64,000 bases of DNA from Pyrus communis (Eukaryota; Streptophyta; Magnoliopsida; Rosales; Rosaceae): assembly GCF_963583255.1 (NCBI RefSeq), contig NC_084803.1:94373-158372 (forward strand). Reading direction: 5' to 3'. The notes below the pieces were generated by a model. That model had not been told where the DNA came from, made no database searches, and saw only the letters and a list, made by a program, of their open reading frames with translations. The position numbers were made by a program, and so were the translations under genes. Numbering within the stretch: position 1 is the first letter of the stretch; each line of letters starts with the position of its first letter. Of the stretch, positions 11,963 through 25,052 are shown piece by piece.

Positions 11963-12734
11963 TTTGTTGAAAAAAAATGGATTCAAACTTTGAGACAAAG
12001 GTGAGAATGTGATTGAAAGTAGTTGAGAAAATATGAAATTGTTGTGTAAGGTAGATGATAATGAGAAGGTATTTATAGAAAAGTAAAAACAATTTTTTTT
12101 ACAATTTTTTTCAGATTTTTCAGATATTTTTTTGAATTTTTTTGAATTTTTTACAATTTTTTTTAATTTTTTATTCAATTAATTAATCTCTGCCGTTGGA
12201 TATAAAAAAATTTGAATTCCAACGCTCCAGATTGTGCCACGTGGCACAACGGTAACTTTTCAGATTTTTAAAACTATTTTTTCATTTATTTTTTTATTTA
12301 TAAAGCATTTTAATATCCACCGTTGATCTCAGATCGAACGGTGGATATTAAATCTGACTTAAATTTTTTTTTTTACCGTTGAGATCTAATGGTCCACATT
12401 AAGTGACCGTTAAGATCTAACGGACTGTGGGAAGCCACGTGGCTTCCCAACGGTCACTGACAAAACCCTTTTTTTTCTGTCGGGACGCGCCCCCACGTGC
12501 AGGTGGGGTGCACGCGCCTGACACAAAAAAATAAAATATTAGGCTGACGCCACCCTGGCGTCAGCATGACGTCATCCCCACCTCGGGCTCAAGGGCTGGC
12601 AATCCCTCACGGGCCCTTTGCTCGGGCCTCCCCCTTCCGCCGGGCTTCCTCACGCTGGAGGCCTGCCACCGGCCCTCGGGCCTTTGTTTTGCACATTGTC
12701 CCCCGAGCAATTTGCTACGGTGGGAATGCTCTAA

Positions 12735-13670
12735 TGGTCAAGGATTTCAACATCTGATACCATCATCCGTCTGGATCTCTTTTAGGATTTTCTCTACTAG
12801 GACTAGGATGTATTGTGCTCGACTTTAATATTCTATTAATTGCTAAGGATTTTATGATTAATCCGGATTCTGTGCTAGGATTTCCGATTTCCTCTACTAA
12901 GATGTGCCTGCCAAGTCTATTAATTAATTATTAAGATTTTCATGTCCTTAACCAACAAAAGTAACAAATCACTTTGCGAAATAAAATAAAAAAGATTTCT
13001 TGACTACTGTAACAAAAAAAAAAAAAATCATCAAATCGTATTCCTTTATCATACATCGTGCAGTCAATTTTCGTCAAGTATTGTTCATATTTAATTTTAA
13101 ATAAAAGTATTTAAAATAATTTCTAACCATACCATGTACGATGAACAAACACGATTTGAGTATCTCCAGAATCCTCACAAAAAGGAAAAGGATTTCGCAG
13201 TCCCTTCCGAGACATCCGATGGAAATTATAGACTAACAGATGAATATCAAAAATAGAGACCGGAAGAATTTGTAAAAAGGAAAACCTCTGAAAAAAAATG
13301 ATAAAAGAAATAGTAAGGCAAAGTAAAAAAAAAAAAGAAAAGGCGCAGGCTTGGGCCTCTTTATCGGGCTGTTTGGATTGGATCACACAGTGTTCGCAGT
13401 TGGGACTTGGCAGTTGGGCCTCTTTATTGCTAAAAAGGAAAGAATTGTAATTTGGAGTTTCTTGCTAAAAGTAAAGGATCCCGGGCCGCCTCCTAATTCA
13501 TCTCTCAAATTTTTTTCTCTCCTACTTCCATTCCTGCTGGCATCTCTTTGGAACCCTCAGTTTCGTCCACATTCTAAGGAACACATACCAGTAGCTCAAC
13601 TAGGACCACCAGCATTCTAGATCCCCTCTCATAAACTTTCACGCCTATTTTGTAATTCTTTCCGGAGTAA
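12735..13670. other. Intergenic, AT-rich
   Basis: Between the Harbinger element and the DUF760 pseudogene. I see no supported gene here. Confidence 0.5.
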
Positions 13671-16139
13671 TTAAACATTTTCTCCTGGAGGCAATTCTGC
13701 GAGCTTCGGAGGAGTCCAAGTACTCGTTCCATATCAAAACGAACTTCGATATCGCGAATCCTGTATTCAACAATCATCAGCCAATACAGCAGCTTCGCAA
13801 ATTCCCATGCAGTTGTCTCTTTTACTCTTGTCTGTACCAACACATACCAGTTGTTGATCCTTTTATTTTTATTTTTATTTTTTTGGAAAATACTTCCATT
13901 ACAGGAAGGATTGCCCGAAACTTAAACCGCAAGTTAAAGACGGCTCATTCCAGAGGCAAACCTTCATTTGGCGAGGATCAGAAACAGCCAAAAGCCGCTT
14001 GATGAATGTATTCATCGCAACCACAACATCGTCTCCAGCACTGCTCGTCAGTTACTTCGAATTTGAAGACATTTAACCAAGGGTCACAGAGAGATTTATG
14101 GACCTTTATAAATAAATCTACTAATTTCAGAAGCAATAATGACTAACTATGATTGTTTTTCTCGTTTGAAAGAATCACAGTAGTACAATTCACACATTAG
14201 ATAGCTACAATATGTTGTGGATGATGGCGCAGCCAACTAGTAAGATCTTTTCAACCTAAAAATTTACCTCAGACAATAACAGTAAAAAATTAATAATAGT
14301 AGTGTGGGTCTTGAGATGTTCTAACAAAAAGCACTTAGAATTTAGTCATAAGCCTACCATGCTCAGCTGCCACCCACGAACCTAAACATTTAGCCAACCG
14401 AAAGTAGTTGGGATAAGCAGACGGGATGTTGTTGTAAGAAACCTAATTGGACTAAACTAAATTGTATAAGGAAGAAATGCAGTTGCCAATTGTACAAACT
14501 GGTGGGAGTTGTAAACGTGTAAAACTGCTTCCTATAATCAAGGAATATGTGGTGATTGTGATCACAAATCAACTTGCAATCTGAAACTGCAAATAACTGT
14601 AAAGAACCAACACTCCACGATAGATGGAAGTTGGCAAAGGTTATACTTATAAAAAGGACTCCCTGCTCACAAAGAAAACGTTCTATAATCAGGGTTCTAT
14701 CACCATTGGAACATAAGGTCTTGAGTGAGTAGAAGAATTCTTATGTGTTACCAGTAAACACACCCTGCACCAGGTTTTTCAGTTGGTGTTGATGCTGTCT
14801 TTGTTGCTGGGCAGATGGGTTCTCAGGTATGGTCGATCTCTTTTTAATGCCAACTCTTGTAATGTTATATGTAAGATATGTTGTTTGTGATCCTTGTTGA
14901 AGACTAACCATTTATAGTTCCTACAGTTGTTTACCTTTAAATTTTGGGGTTCAAGAGACTTGAGATATTACAACAATTCATTTTGTCCGCCCGAGGATTT
15001 CCTACCAACTTGGTTATTTAGTTCCTCAATCTCTGCTTCAAGTAACTCAATGTACTTCTTAGCATCTATTCTCTCAGGGCCAGAAACATTATTCCACCTA
15101 ATAACTTCACCTGACACGTTCTTCTGTGTACCAGGTGCATAATCTGGTGCATCCTGTGACAGTCACTGGGCACCATTTAAAGTTTGTACGGCGGAACCTC
15201 TCATAAACTAAAATAGAAAGATTGAAAAAAGTCCTATAAACGACTATGAAAAATGTATCAGAAACATCTGAATAGTGAATGTCACAAAGAGTTTGCATGT
15301 TAATAACGCAGGGGTCAGATGACTGAACTTGCCATCAGGGCCTAATTTCTGTGCCATCAAAAAAACACAATAACAAATAAATGGTAAGCCAAAGCCTTCA
15401 AAAACAAGGTATGGTTTTTCTTCGGTAAATGGTAATGTAGTAAAAGGTTTCCTCAACGGCCAAAAGGATGAGTATGGTTCATAAATAGAACTTGAAAAAA
15501 AATGAGAAAAATATTACCTTCTTATCTTGCACATCAGGAAGAGCAGCTGGCTGCTCTAAACCTTGCTGAAGTTCCAACCTGTACTGTGCATTCTGAAACA
15601 TATATCCCGTCATCATGATACTGTACATGAGTTGTGCAAGATTTTCTGCGACCTGAGATGGAAGTCAACCAATCCCACTGAGTACATAAATTCCTTAAAT
15701 GCAACAACTCAGAAAACATGCACATGGAATTTGCATCAGTTTAAATCAGTCAGCCACCCAAATTCCAACATAAGGAACCCATCAGATAAGATGTTACTAT
15801 ACTCAAGCTGCTATGGTGACGAAAAGAAAGAATAATAGTTATAGACTTACGGGGGTTAGTGTCACTGCAAAAAATTGTGGGGGTAATGTTCCAATCATAT
15901 TTGTCACTGTTTGGCGCGTTGCACCAACAACCTACATGAGTAAGCGTGAAAAGTGTTGTCAATTCAGTGAGAAGGCATGGAAATTGCATAAGTAATAGTA
16001 ATAAACCCTCATTGACATTAAGATGGTATGCACTAATGGCAAATAAACATATAAAATACCTCCCCTTTACAAACAGCTCCATGAATTCTGGCTGCACATT
16101 TTTTACATACTCCAACAGAATTTCTCTCCTGCTCTTTGG
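13671..16139 (-). pseudogene. DUF760-family chloroplast protein, decayed copy
   Basis: Six exons of a DUF760 gene (resembling the At2g14910 type; function not established) can be read on the minus strand: 16139-16060 (ILLEYVKNVQPEFMELFVK), 15931-15851 (TNMIGTLPPQFFAVTLTP), 15652-15518 (VAENLAQLMYSIMMTGYMF), 15153-14935 (SGEVIRWNNVSGPERIDAKK), 14054-13962 (VAMNTFIKRLLAVSDP) and 13831-13671 (AKLLYWLMIVEYRIRDIEV). Damage: the first visible exon is short at its end and out of phase with the next. TAA lies in the fourth exon (NELL*YLKSLEP). TAA replaces GAA at the start of the fifth. A one-base loss follows RVLG in the last exon; the shifted frame then ends PPKLAELPPGENV. The N-terminal exons are absent. 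Splice borders are still mostly intact, so decay is moderate. Confidence 0.88.
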
Positions 16140-18540
16140 CTGTCGAGTTGAAGAAAGTAGCCAGCAACAGCAAGTAGTTCAGTCAATGATATGAGCTAGC
16201 TAGTAAAACAATCATCTATGTGTTTCAACTAAATATTTGGCGATGAGTGATGAGCATCGTCACCCATTCAGCGTAATTAGTAAAAACATGTTCCATGAAA
16301 AATCATGTAAACTGATTATTACCACACTTCTAAGTGTGCATTTGGTGCACCAGACAAACAAGAGCACACTTAACTAGTTTCAAAGACCTAACGAGATCAA
16401 ACAAACGCGCCCTAAATGTTTATTTCAGATGTGGCACGAAGTAGAGTGTCAGCAACAAAACTGTTTCGTCTCGTCTGGAACGGTGGGCTATAGCATGAGA
16501 AGTGTTTTGAGTTTTTTAACATTAAAAATACTAATTAGTTGGGCTACTGTATCACTTTTTATTACCCTAATCCATTTAACTAATGAAAAACCTGAAGAGA
16601 AATGCTTAAGAGGCTCTCTCAAAAATGTAATTTTTCATGGCCTAAAGTGGAAGCCAAAATAGAATCCTTGCAGTAAGAAACCACAGGCAACAAGCACAGG
16701 CAAGCACACCAACACCAATTCCTGTAGGGAGTGGGAGAGAGTGTCGAAGAGGGAAAGTGTCGAAGGAATGATAGAGGCAATGAAGGGTTTTTTCTAGGGA
16801 AAATTAGAATTTCGTACAGTTAACTATATCATTGAGATTAAACATTTGTGCATTTTTAAAATTTGATTAAAGTGCTTGAACAATAACCACCTCAAGCTAA
16901 ATTACATATCATTATTATATTTTTAAATTAAAATATTTTTTGAATTTATCATTTTATCTGCATAATGCATTTTTCTTTATTTAGTGGAGATATTAGTAAT
17001 TAAACTATATTTTCTCTTATTCCAAATATGTTTTTTCGACCACAATATTTTTTTTTTATGCAAACATTTAATATTATTTCTTTTTCCAAGTGGTTTTTTT
17101 TTTTTTTCAAATAGTTGGTGATCAACATAAAAGCTCTGGGTAAATTTTTTCAATTTTTTTTGCTGTTTTTTTAAATACAGTTGTTGGCAAATTATTATTA
17201 GGTACAATACATTACGTATATATTATTTGTGGGAATTTACAAAAATCATTAATTAGTATGTTTATTTGCAATTTTGGTACGTTTGATTTGATACATATTG
17301 TTAATATTGATACATTTTATTTTGAACACATTGTGTATTGGTACTTTTAAATTATTCTCAATCCTATTTTCTCTTAACGTACTAAAAGAAAAACTTATTT
17401 CGGTACATTTGATTTTGTGGAATTTAAAAATATTTTAAACTATTTTGGAAAGAAAATATCTTAAATTGTAGATAATTATTGCTAAATTGTAGCATTATTG
17501 TGAAAATAAATTGAATCTAACCTTTTTTTTTTTTTTTTTTTTACAATTATCTCTAATGGAGACGAGTGTAATTAAAAGGCTAGATTATAGGAAATTTGTT
17601 ACAATACAATGTGCATATAGCACCAAAATTATGAAAAAAAAAGTTTAATCAAATCACTAAAAGATATGAATGTTTGATCTAAAAAATTCAAAACCGAGGA
17701 TCCTATATCAAAAGATCCATTTTTTTCTAAATATTGTATAATTTTATATATATATATATATATACATTTTTTTCTTTTTTTTTGGTACGGCACAATAATA
17801 CCATCGGTTATAGTATCGAATACTAATGTCTTATCAAAAAATTTCGGTTCGGTACAATACCGTGCCATTACCAATTGGCACAAAATCAGTAAGGAATGAT
17901 TGGCATGGTAATTTGGCAATATATTTCACCCATTAATTCTTTTTTTTTTAACAAACGATATTATCTACGCTAAGAATGAGAGGAGCGAGCCTAGCTTCAC
18001 AATGGACTCGTTTTAAAAAAGAATCGAATCTAAGACTTCCAACCTTAATTTTAAATGCTAAAAATTAATCATTTTAACCAACACTAAAAAAATGTATAGT
18101 TTAAATTAATATTTTCGATGTCATTACTGCTACACGTGGCTCTTATAGAGTATAGCCTTTCACCACTCAATGCACTCAATTATAACTCATGAAAGTTGTT
18201 CATCAATTCCATAATTACAGACCAAATTAGACATTTTTGAAGTTATAAAAAAAAACAATAAAAAAAAAAACACACACACAGTAGTGTACACTTCTTGCCA
18301 AAAAGACAATCAAACATAGATATCTCTTCTTTGATTCTTAGTATGCAAGTTTATTAATTTCTCTGATCGATTAGTAAGTTCCTAACCACTTTATTTTTAG
18401 TTCTTGATGCAAATTTATCTGGTTATTATTGAATTTTGAGAGTTCATGCTTAAAATTTTCAAATATTTTAATATTTTTAGTTTGCATAAATTGAATTATT
18501 ATATATAACTTTTTTTTATATGTTTGTTGAAAATATCATA
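16140..18540. other. Intergenic, very AT-rich
   Basis: No exon-like sequence seen. Long A/T runs (e.g. 17521-17542) and a TA run near 17747-17763. Confidence 0.5.
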
Positions 18541-18930
18541 AATTGTAGCAATAGTCTTTTAACTTTAACTTAATTGGAGCAATGATTTTTTAACTAAAAA
18601 TTCATTACCATTGGTCCATCAACTTATCAAAATGTGCAACTATGATCTCTCAACTAAAAATTCATTACAATCGATCCCTCAATTGTAATCCAACTAGAGA
18701 TATGGTCCCTCAACTTTAACCCAATTGTAGCATTAATACTTCCAACATAACTCATTTTGACAAAATTTTGACAAAGTTGACAAAAAACATCATAGCTACA
18801 CATTTTTGATGAGTTGAGGGACCAATAGTAATGAATTTTTAGTTGAAAGACCATTACTTCAATTGGATTAAAATTGATGGACCATTGCTTCATTTGATTA
18901 AAGTTGAACAACTATTACTACAACTTACTC
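18541..18930. mobile_element. Foldback MITE with long inverted arms
   Basis: The left arm from AATTGTAGCAATAG and the right arm read inward from AAGTTGTAGTAATAG match imperfectly for over 100 bp. Both include ACTAAAAATTCATTAC and CCATCAACT/CCCTCAACT segments. A partial copy of the same family lies at about 43575-43695. No clear target duplication was found. Confidence 0.7.
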
Positions 18931-19309
18931 GAAATTAAATTAAGTTTGCTATCATATAATTTTGTGCAAGCACAAAAAAAAAAAAAAAAAATAAATAAAA
19001 ATATGAGCATTGCTTTCGTAGTAACCCACCCACCCATTAATTTCAGGCTCCGCCATTGGAGAGACAGTAGTCTACTCTATCGTAGTGCTAGGTGCCAGGC
19101 TGCCAACCCCCACACCCCAAGCCACATTGCACGACCTCAAGTCTCAGCCTCTGCTGGCGGTGGGAGGGCGGTGGTGCGCGGTGGTCGATCTGTTTCGTAA
19201 TTCATTCATCCAGATTCCAACCCCAAAACCCACACAAAGCAAAATCAAATAAAACAGAGAGGAGAGTGATTGAGTCAAAGTGACCCGCCGTGCCACTTGT
19301 ACTGTACCA

Positions 19310-22300
19310 ATGGCTTTTCATTTCCAGCGCCGCCGCCTCCACTACTACCACCGCTTTCGCTTTCTTCTTCCCCTCATTTCCGCCATATCCGGAGCCCTTC
19401 TCGTCCTCTTCGCTCTTCTCTTGGTTCTTGCTCCTTCCCCTCTCGATGTCAATAACCTCTATCAACGGCGTCATTCTTCTACGGTACACTTTCTCTCCCG
19501 CATTTTCTTCTTATTCACAATTAACAATTCGTATGATTGGATTCGTATCCTAATTTCCTCTTTTCCTTCTAGTTCGATGTTGCCGTGGACGACGATGCCG
19601 TTGCTGCACGGCTTACTGTCTTTCGTGTTCCAGTTAGGGGTTTTTCTCTTTCCTTCTCAATTTCGGATGTCAACCTTAATGTAATGTTAGGTTTTGTTTG
19701 GATCTTTACGGCTTCTCTTTACTTGTTCAAAATCAGAGTGGTGGAGGGAGATTGGATCGTGATATTTGGAGCTCCAGGAATTCCAAATTCTACTATGGAT
19801 GCAGCAATGGCACCAAGAAATTTCCAAGTCTGTTTCCTTTTCCAGTTTGCTTTTCATTTAGTATACCCCAGTCTATAGGATTTCGTAATTGATTGACCAA
19901 AATTATGCATTGTTGCTGCCTATTTGTGGTTTCTGTTATATGTTTGTTTCATATGGTTTTCGTAAAATGACACTTCCTTTTGTGTTCACAGTGACATTGG
20001 TGTTTAGAATTTCATCCTGAATAACTATATTGTTCATATTTGCAGATGTTGATGAAATTACGCGTCCTAATAGGTACTTGGCGATTGCAACCAGTGGAGG
20101 CTTGAATCAACAAAGAACTGGGGTAACTTACGATTTTACTTTTGTTTATCTTCTGCAGCATTATAGTCATAGTTACTGCATTGATGTTTCCTTGAGGATG
20201 TCTGAGAGGATACTTGATTCCACCCTATCTCTGACAGTTCAATTGATGCATAACCAAGGCAAAAACATAAAGGGATTAAAATATAGACTAAGGCCTCATC
20301 TGGCAGCTCAAACTGTACTGACTATTTCAGCTGGATAGGATAAATAGTCCGGCTGAAAGAGTTCGGATAGTACTGACTAAATTAGTCGGGCATTTGGTGC
20401 TGTGTCGGATTAATCTGTGCATCGGATAATATGTTGGACTATAATAATTTTCTAAAAAAATTTCACAAAATAATTGTTGTTGAAATGAAAAAGGGGAGAA
20501 AAATAAAAAATCACAAACCAAGAAAAATTCACAGGGGACTTTGTTTTCTATTATTCCTCAATTTTTTGGAGAGGAAATGCACACAGAGGACTTCGTTTTT
20601 TATTTCAAAAAACCAAGAATACTCATCGGAGAGAAAATTGGGGCTGACTGATTTTGGGTATTGGGCTGGGGAAGGGCATTGACGGAATCCGACTTGGAGA
20701 AGGAGGGGAAGAACCAAGTGGGGCCTCCAGATATCAGCCAAATACGCTGGATCGACAATGCCCAACAACCACGATGTTGTCCCTGCGTGACTTCGTTCGA
20801 AGGCGGACAGGAATACGGGGTTGTACTCGGCCTTTGAGATGGCAGATTCCTCAGCTTTCTGCCCCTCTTCTCAGTACAACCCTGTGGAATGCACCGTTTC
20901 GCCGCCATTCTCCACTCGTCTCTCTCTCACTCTCTTCCTTGTTCCTCTGTGTGCTTTCCGCCCGACGAGACAGGAAATTGCTCGGCGATTGATTGCAGAG
21001 GAGTGGCGGCCAGGGTGGAGAACTCATCGAGGAACTGCTTGAAGGCCCAATCTAAGAAGTTGTTAAGGGCGGCCTCTTGGTCGCATTTGTGCTTCTTGAT
21101 TATATAGTATTTGTATAGTTTTTTTCGCTTTTAGTGGGGAACTTACTCTACCTATAACTTTGGTAGATAACAGATGCCGTTGTAGCAGCTCGTATACTGA
21201 ATGCTAGTCTTGTTGTTCCAAAGTTGGACCAGAAATCTTTCTGGAAGGATGCAAGGTCAGTCCTTGAATCATATCTATGCTGCCATATTTACTTGCAATC
21301 CAGATTTTGTAATCGCATGGACATGTCTCAATCAATTGTTTTCTTTTGCAGTAACTTTTCAGAGATTTTTGATGTTGATTGGTTTATATCATTTCTGTCA
21401 AAAGATGTTAAAATCATAAAACAGCTTCCAAGAAAGGGAGGTAACATGTGGACGCCATCCACTATGCGTGTTCCAAGGAAGTGTAGTGAAAGATGTTATC
21501 AAAATCGTGTATTACCTGTTCTTTTGAAAAGGCATGTAAGTTTTCAGTTCTCTTAAGCTTCTAATTCTTATAGAATGTAGAAACTTCTTTTCCTCTGTAA
21601 GTTGCATCAGTACTGCCTTCTCCTTTGCTTACTTTTGTATCCTGCAGTTTGTTTGCCAACTTTTAATTTTGAAATATATGACATTTCCATGTTTCGTGCA
21701 CTTACATTTTATCCAGTGCCCAATCTTGTGGACCAAATGGTTCTTGTCTGAAAATCTCGTGGTCAGACATTTTGTTTCCCTAAGAATTTTATTGCATTTG
21801 AAATAAAAACAATATATTCAGGCAAGCACATGAGCCAAGCCCCAGGTTTGGACTCGTTTACTAAATATGTATAAGTTTAGCTTTGATCATGGCTCTAGTG
21901 AATGATTTGATCCCTTAATGGATGGCACCGCTTGTTTGCATCCCTAGATACGTCTTCTTGAATTATCTTTCTACAAGTATACATAATTTATGGAAAAGGC
22001 ACTTATTAGTTTTCATTCTGTGACAGGCTATTCAGCTCAACAAGTTTGATTACAGACTTTCAAACAGGCTGAATACAGATCTGCAAAAATTAAGATGTAG
22101 AGTCAACTACCATGCTTTAAAGTTTACTGACCCAATACAGAAAATGGCTAAAAAGTTGGTTCAACAAATGAGGTTGAGAAGCAAGCATTACATCGCATTG
22201 CACCTGAGGTAATTTTATCCATCTTTTTTTTTACTTTTTATGTTTAGAACAACCATTTAACTAGCGTTATTGCCCTGTCTTTCTTGCATATTTAGACTGA

Positions 22301-23787
22301 GCCATAAAATTGCAGGTCAAACCTTGTTCCAATGATCATAATCATCATATTTCTGTGTACATTAGTATACCTGCTTTCCATATCTAGTTGATACATTTAC
22401 AGAAACATGCATACAAGTGCATGTTCATGAGTAGACTAAAACAACCCCCCAGATTCCTTCGCACGGGCAACTAATAGGTTGCACCCATATTAGAAACAAG
22501 ATTCTGCAAATTCTAAGGCTTACTTGTCAAGTTGTTTCTTGATGCAATTAAATGTTTACTGTTACAGGTATGAACCTGATATGCTTGCATTCTCAGGATG
22601 TTATTATGGTGGAGGAGACAAGGAAAGGAAAGAATTGGGTGCCATACGAAAGAGGTGGAAGACTTTACATGTAAGGATTAATTGATGTTCTTTTGGCTTT
22701 ATGTCATCTTATGTCCCCTGAATCAACTACTGAGAGTAAATTGATTCAAACCCGACCTTTGTTTTTTTTATTTTAATAAATGTGAAAGCGCAAGTTGTGT
22801 GTGTACTTATGTTTATTTAGTAAAGCCAAGGAGGTGTGTATCAAGTATGAGGTGTGTATCGAGTCTATTTATATCCCATTGCTCTGTATCTATAAGACGT
22901 ATTTTGGATGGAGTTGCAGATTAGCAATCCTGATAAGCCAAGGAGGCATGGGAGGTGTCCACTTACTCCAGAAGAAGTTGGTCTTATGTTGAGAGCACTG
23001 GGTTATGGCAGCGATGTTCACATCTATGTGGCATCAGGGGAAGTCTATGGAGGAGAAGAAACATTGGCACCCCTTAAGGCACTATTCCCCAACTTTTATT
23101 CGAAAGAGACAATAGCACCCAAGGAGGAATTGGAACCATTTTATTCATTTTCTTCTCGCATGGCGGCACTTGACTTCATAGTTTGTGATGAGAGTGATGT
23201 CTTTGTCACCAACAACAATGGCAATATGGCCAAAATATTAGCCGGACGAAGGTGTGCTGTCTTTCTTTCCTCTTTTCATTTCTCTTCTCATCTTATTCTT
23301 CCCCACTGCCTGCTTAGTTTTCACATCTTTTATTTGTTGCAGGAGATATTTTGGACATAAGCCCACTATTCGTCCAAATGCTAAAAAACTCTACCGGTTG
23401 TTCCTAAGCAAAGAGAACATGACCTGGGGAGCTTTTGCTTCTAATGTTCGTACTTATCAGAGAGGCTTTATGGGTGAGCCGAATGAAGTGAGGCCAGGCA
23501 GGGGTGGTTTTCATGAGAACCCATATACCTGCATATGTGAAGATTCTCAGGCCAAGGCGAAGAGGGATGTGGGACCTAGAAAATATGGTAGGAGTAGTAA
23601 CAAAACAGGAAAAGACGAAGTAGAGTTTGATGCCCAAAACGTGGAAGATGATCCAGAAGGGCCTGATACTGATGAGGATGAATATCAAAGTGCCCCCTTG
23701 GACAATGATTTGTTTAACAGAAGAGGCGTGGATTATGACGTTGTCAACTCCGAGGAACCTGAATTGGAGGAGATGCTTTCAGACTAG
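19310..23787 (+). CDS. GT106 / O-fucosyltransferase-family protein
   Basis: Type II Golgi glycosyltransferase of the plant DUF246/GT106 family. Ten exons: 19310-19483, 19573-19632, 19737-19827, 20046-20122, 21167-21255, 21352-21535, 22027-22208, 22568-22670, 22920-23251 and 23343-23787. They sum to 578 residues with every phase matching. A signal anchor (LLPLISAISGALLVLFALLL) follows a basic N-terminus. Family motifs include the donor-binding SGGLNQQRTG, VVAARILNASLVVPKLDQ, the central HYIALHLRYEPDMLAFSGC, and the late VFVTNNNGNMAKILAGRR. The tail is acidic (EEPELEEMLSD). ATG 19310 is chosen because it directly precedes the basic/anchor region. Acceptor sugar specificity (fucose or another) cannot be told from sequence. 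Confidence 0.9.
20290..21115. other. Foreign-looking block inside intron 4 of the GT106 gene
   Basis: The intron is about 1 kb, larger than its neighbours, and its second half is GC-richer than the other introns. On the minus strand at about 21087-20951 there is a clean protein-like frame (AALNNFLDWAFKQFLDEF) not explained by the host gene. It may be a captured gene fragment. I could not find transposon ends. Confidence 0.4.
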
Positions 23788-25052
23788 ACGGTTCTATCTT
23801 GACCCTTGCTAATAGTTGTCAACTGCATTTAACTGATTCTTATACGCAATTTCTTCGTATTTTCTCCATCAAAATTTTCAAGCTCTAGACGAAAGTTTTG
23901 GATACAATTCCTCCTATATCTACTGTATATAAAACTAAGAGGATAGACAATGTGCATCCCACATATAATGAACACTGGCACAAGGTTCATTGGAGGGCAG
24001 CAAACTGATTTTCGACTTGTGAAACACTCTGGGCAATGCGATGGCATCCGGAAGTGACCAGAGTGGATGATGGATTTTCAGAAAGCAACGAGTCGGAAAC
24101 GGATTATGTGGGCTGAAGCAGAGAATGGGTGTCGTAACCATGGTTGGCTTGAGCCTTGAGGCTTATTCGTACTAAAGATTTTTGGGCGGCTAACAAGAGG
24201 TTAAATGTTTAGCTTCTCTTCAAGTCACCTGAGATATCAGAGAGGTGCGGGGATGGGGTTCATTCTTATACGGATGTTTTTACCAAATTGAGAGACAGAC
24301 GGCAGCTGTAAATAAATTTTAAACTTGACCAATAAAAAATTCCGAATTTAACTTCCGGGACTTGCTAGCATTTTCTATACATGTGATTCCATTCCATTTT
24401 GCAACCTAGAAATTCATGTTGCCCTTAATTCGCATGCAAATGTCACGATTTTCAAAGACCATCAGGATGTTGGAATCGCTTTAGGCCACGCTAGTCTTTT
24501 TCTATCTATTATTTAATTTTGGGACTTGGGAAAATTCATAGAAAATACTTCTCAAGGTCAGCAAATTATAAGACCACTTTCAAAGTGTTTAAAACTTTGC
24601 CCTTAATTCGGACCTCGCAAAACTAACAAAAAAAAATAAAATAAAATCAATTTTTACAAAAACTGTGAAAGTCACTATTTTTGTCCATTTTGCCACTTTC
24701 TAAAAATTCCATTGACAATTCAATTCCATATCATTTTTGTCCTCCCTCAACTTGTAAATTTATAGTTGGGACTTCTCAAAGACCATCGAATCACTTCAGG
24801 CAAGAACACTTTAAATACTAGAAATCTACGTCGGGACGGGTATGGATGAAGTACGATGCAGCTCCCCAAATAAATAGTGCGAAAAAAGTAGCAGCAGTCA
24901 CCTAAACTCAAATCTCAAAACTCAAACTAGTGGCAACTGAAAGAATGAATCAAATGAATACTAAAATGTCCCGTTACAAAAGACCAGTTTCAGCCAATAT
25001 AATTGGACGTCGATCAATATTCTAAACTAGACCACCTAATTTTGGTCACCTT
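23788..25052. other. Intergenic between convergent genes
   Basis: 3' flanks of the GT106 gene and the ESV1-like gene. I see no gene or clear repeat in it. Confidence 0.5.

Larger units (their letters stand above)
7759..12731 (+). mobile_element. Complete PIF/Harbinger DNA transposon, about 5 kb
   Basis: Both ends can be placed. TAA is duplicated at 7756-7758 and 12732-12734. The termini are imperfect inverted repeats: GAGCAACTCCAGCG on the left and GAGCATTCCCACCG on the right read inward. A 3-bp TTA/TAA target duplication is diagnostic for PIF/Harbinger. Inside are a DDE transposase (8415-9827, +) and the second Harbinger protein with a Myb/SANT-like domain (10412-11962, -), in convergent orientation. 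The terminal arms carry several CACGTG cores, including a perfect 20-bp palindrome at 12429-12448. Both genes read through, so the element could be autonomous. Confidence 0.93.

Noticed and set aside
15305..15360. Possible extra DUF760 exon (LGPDGKFSHLTPAL)
   Set aside because: The flanking exons join in phase without it and it lacks family similarity.
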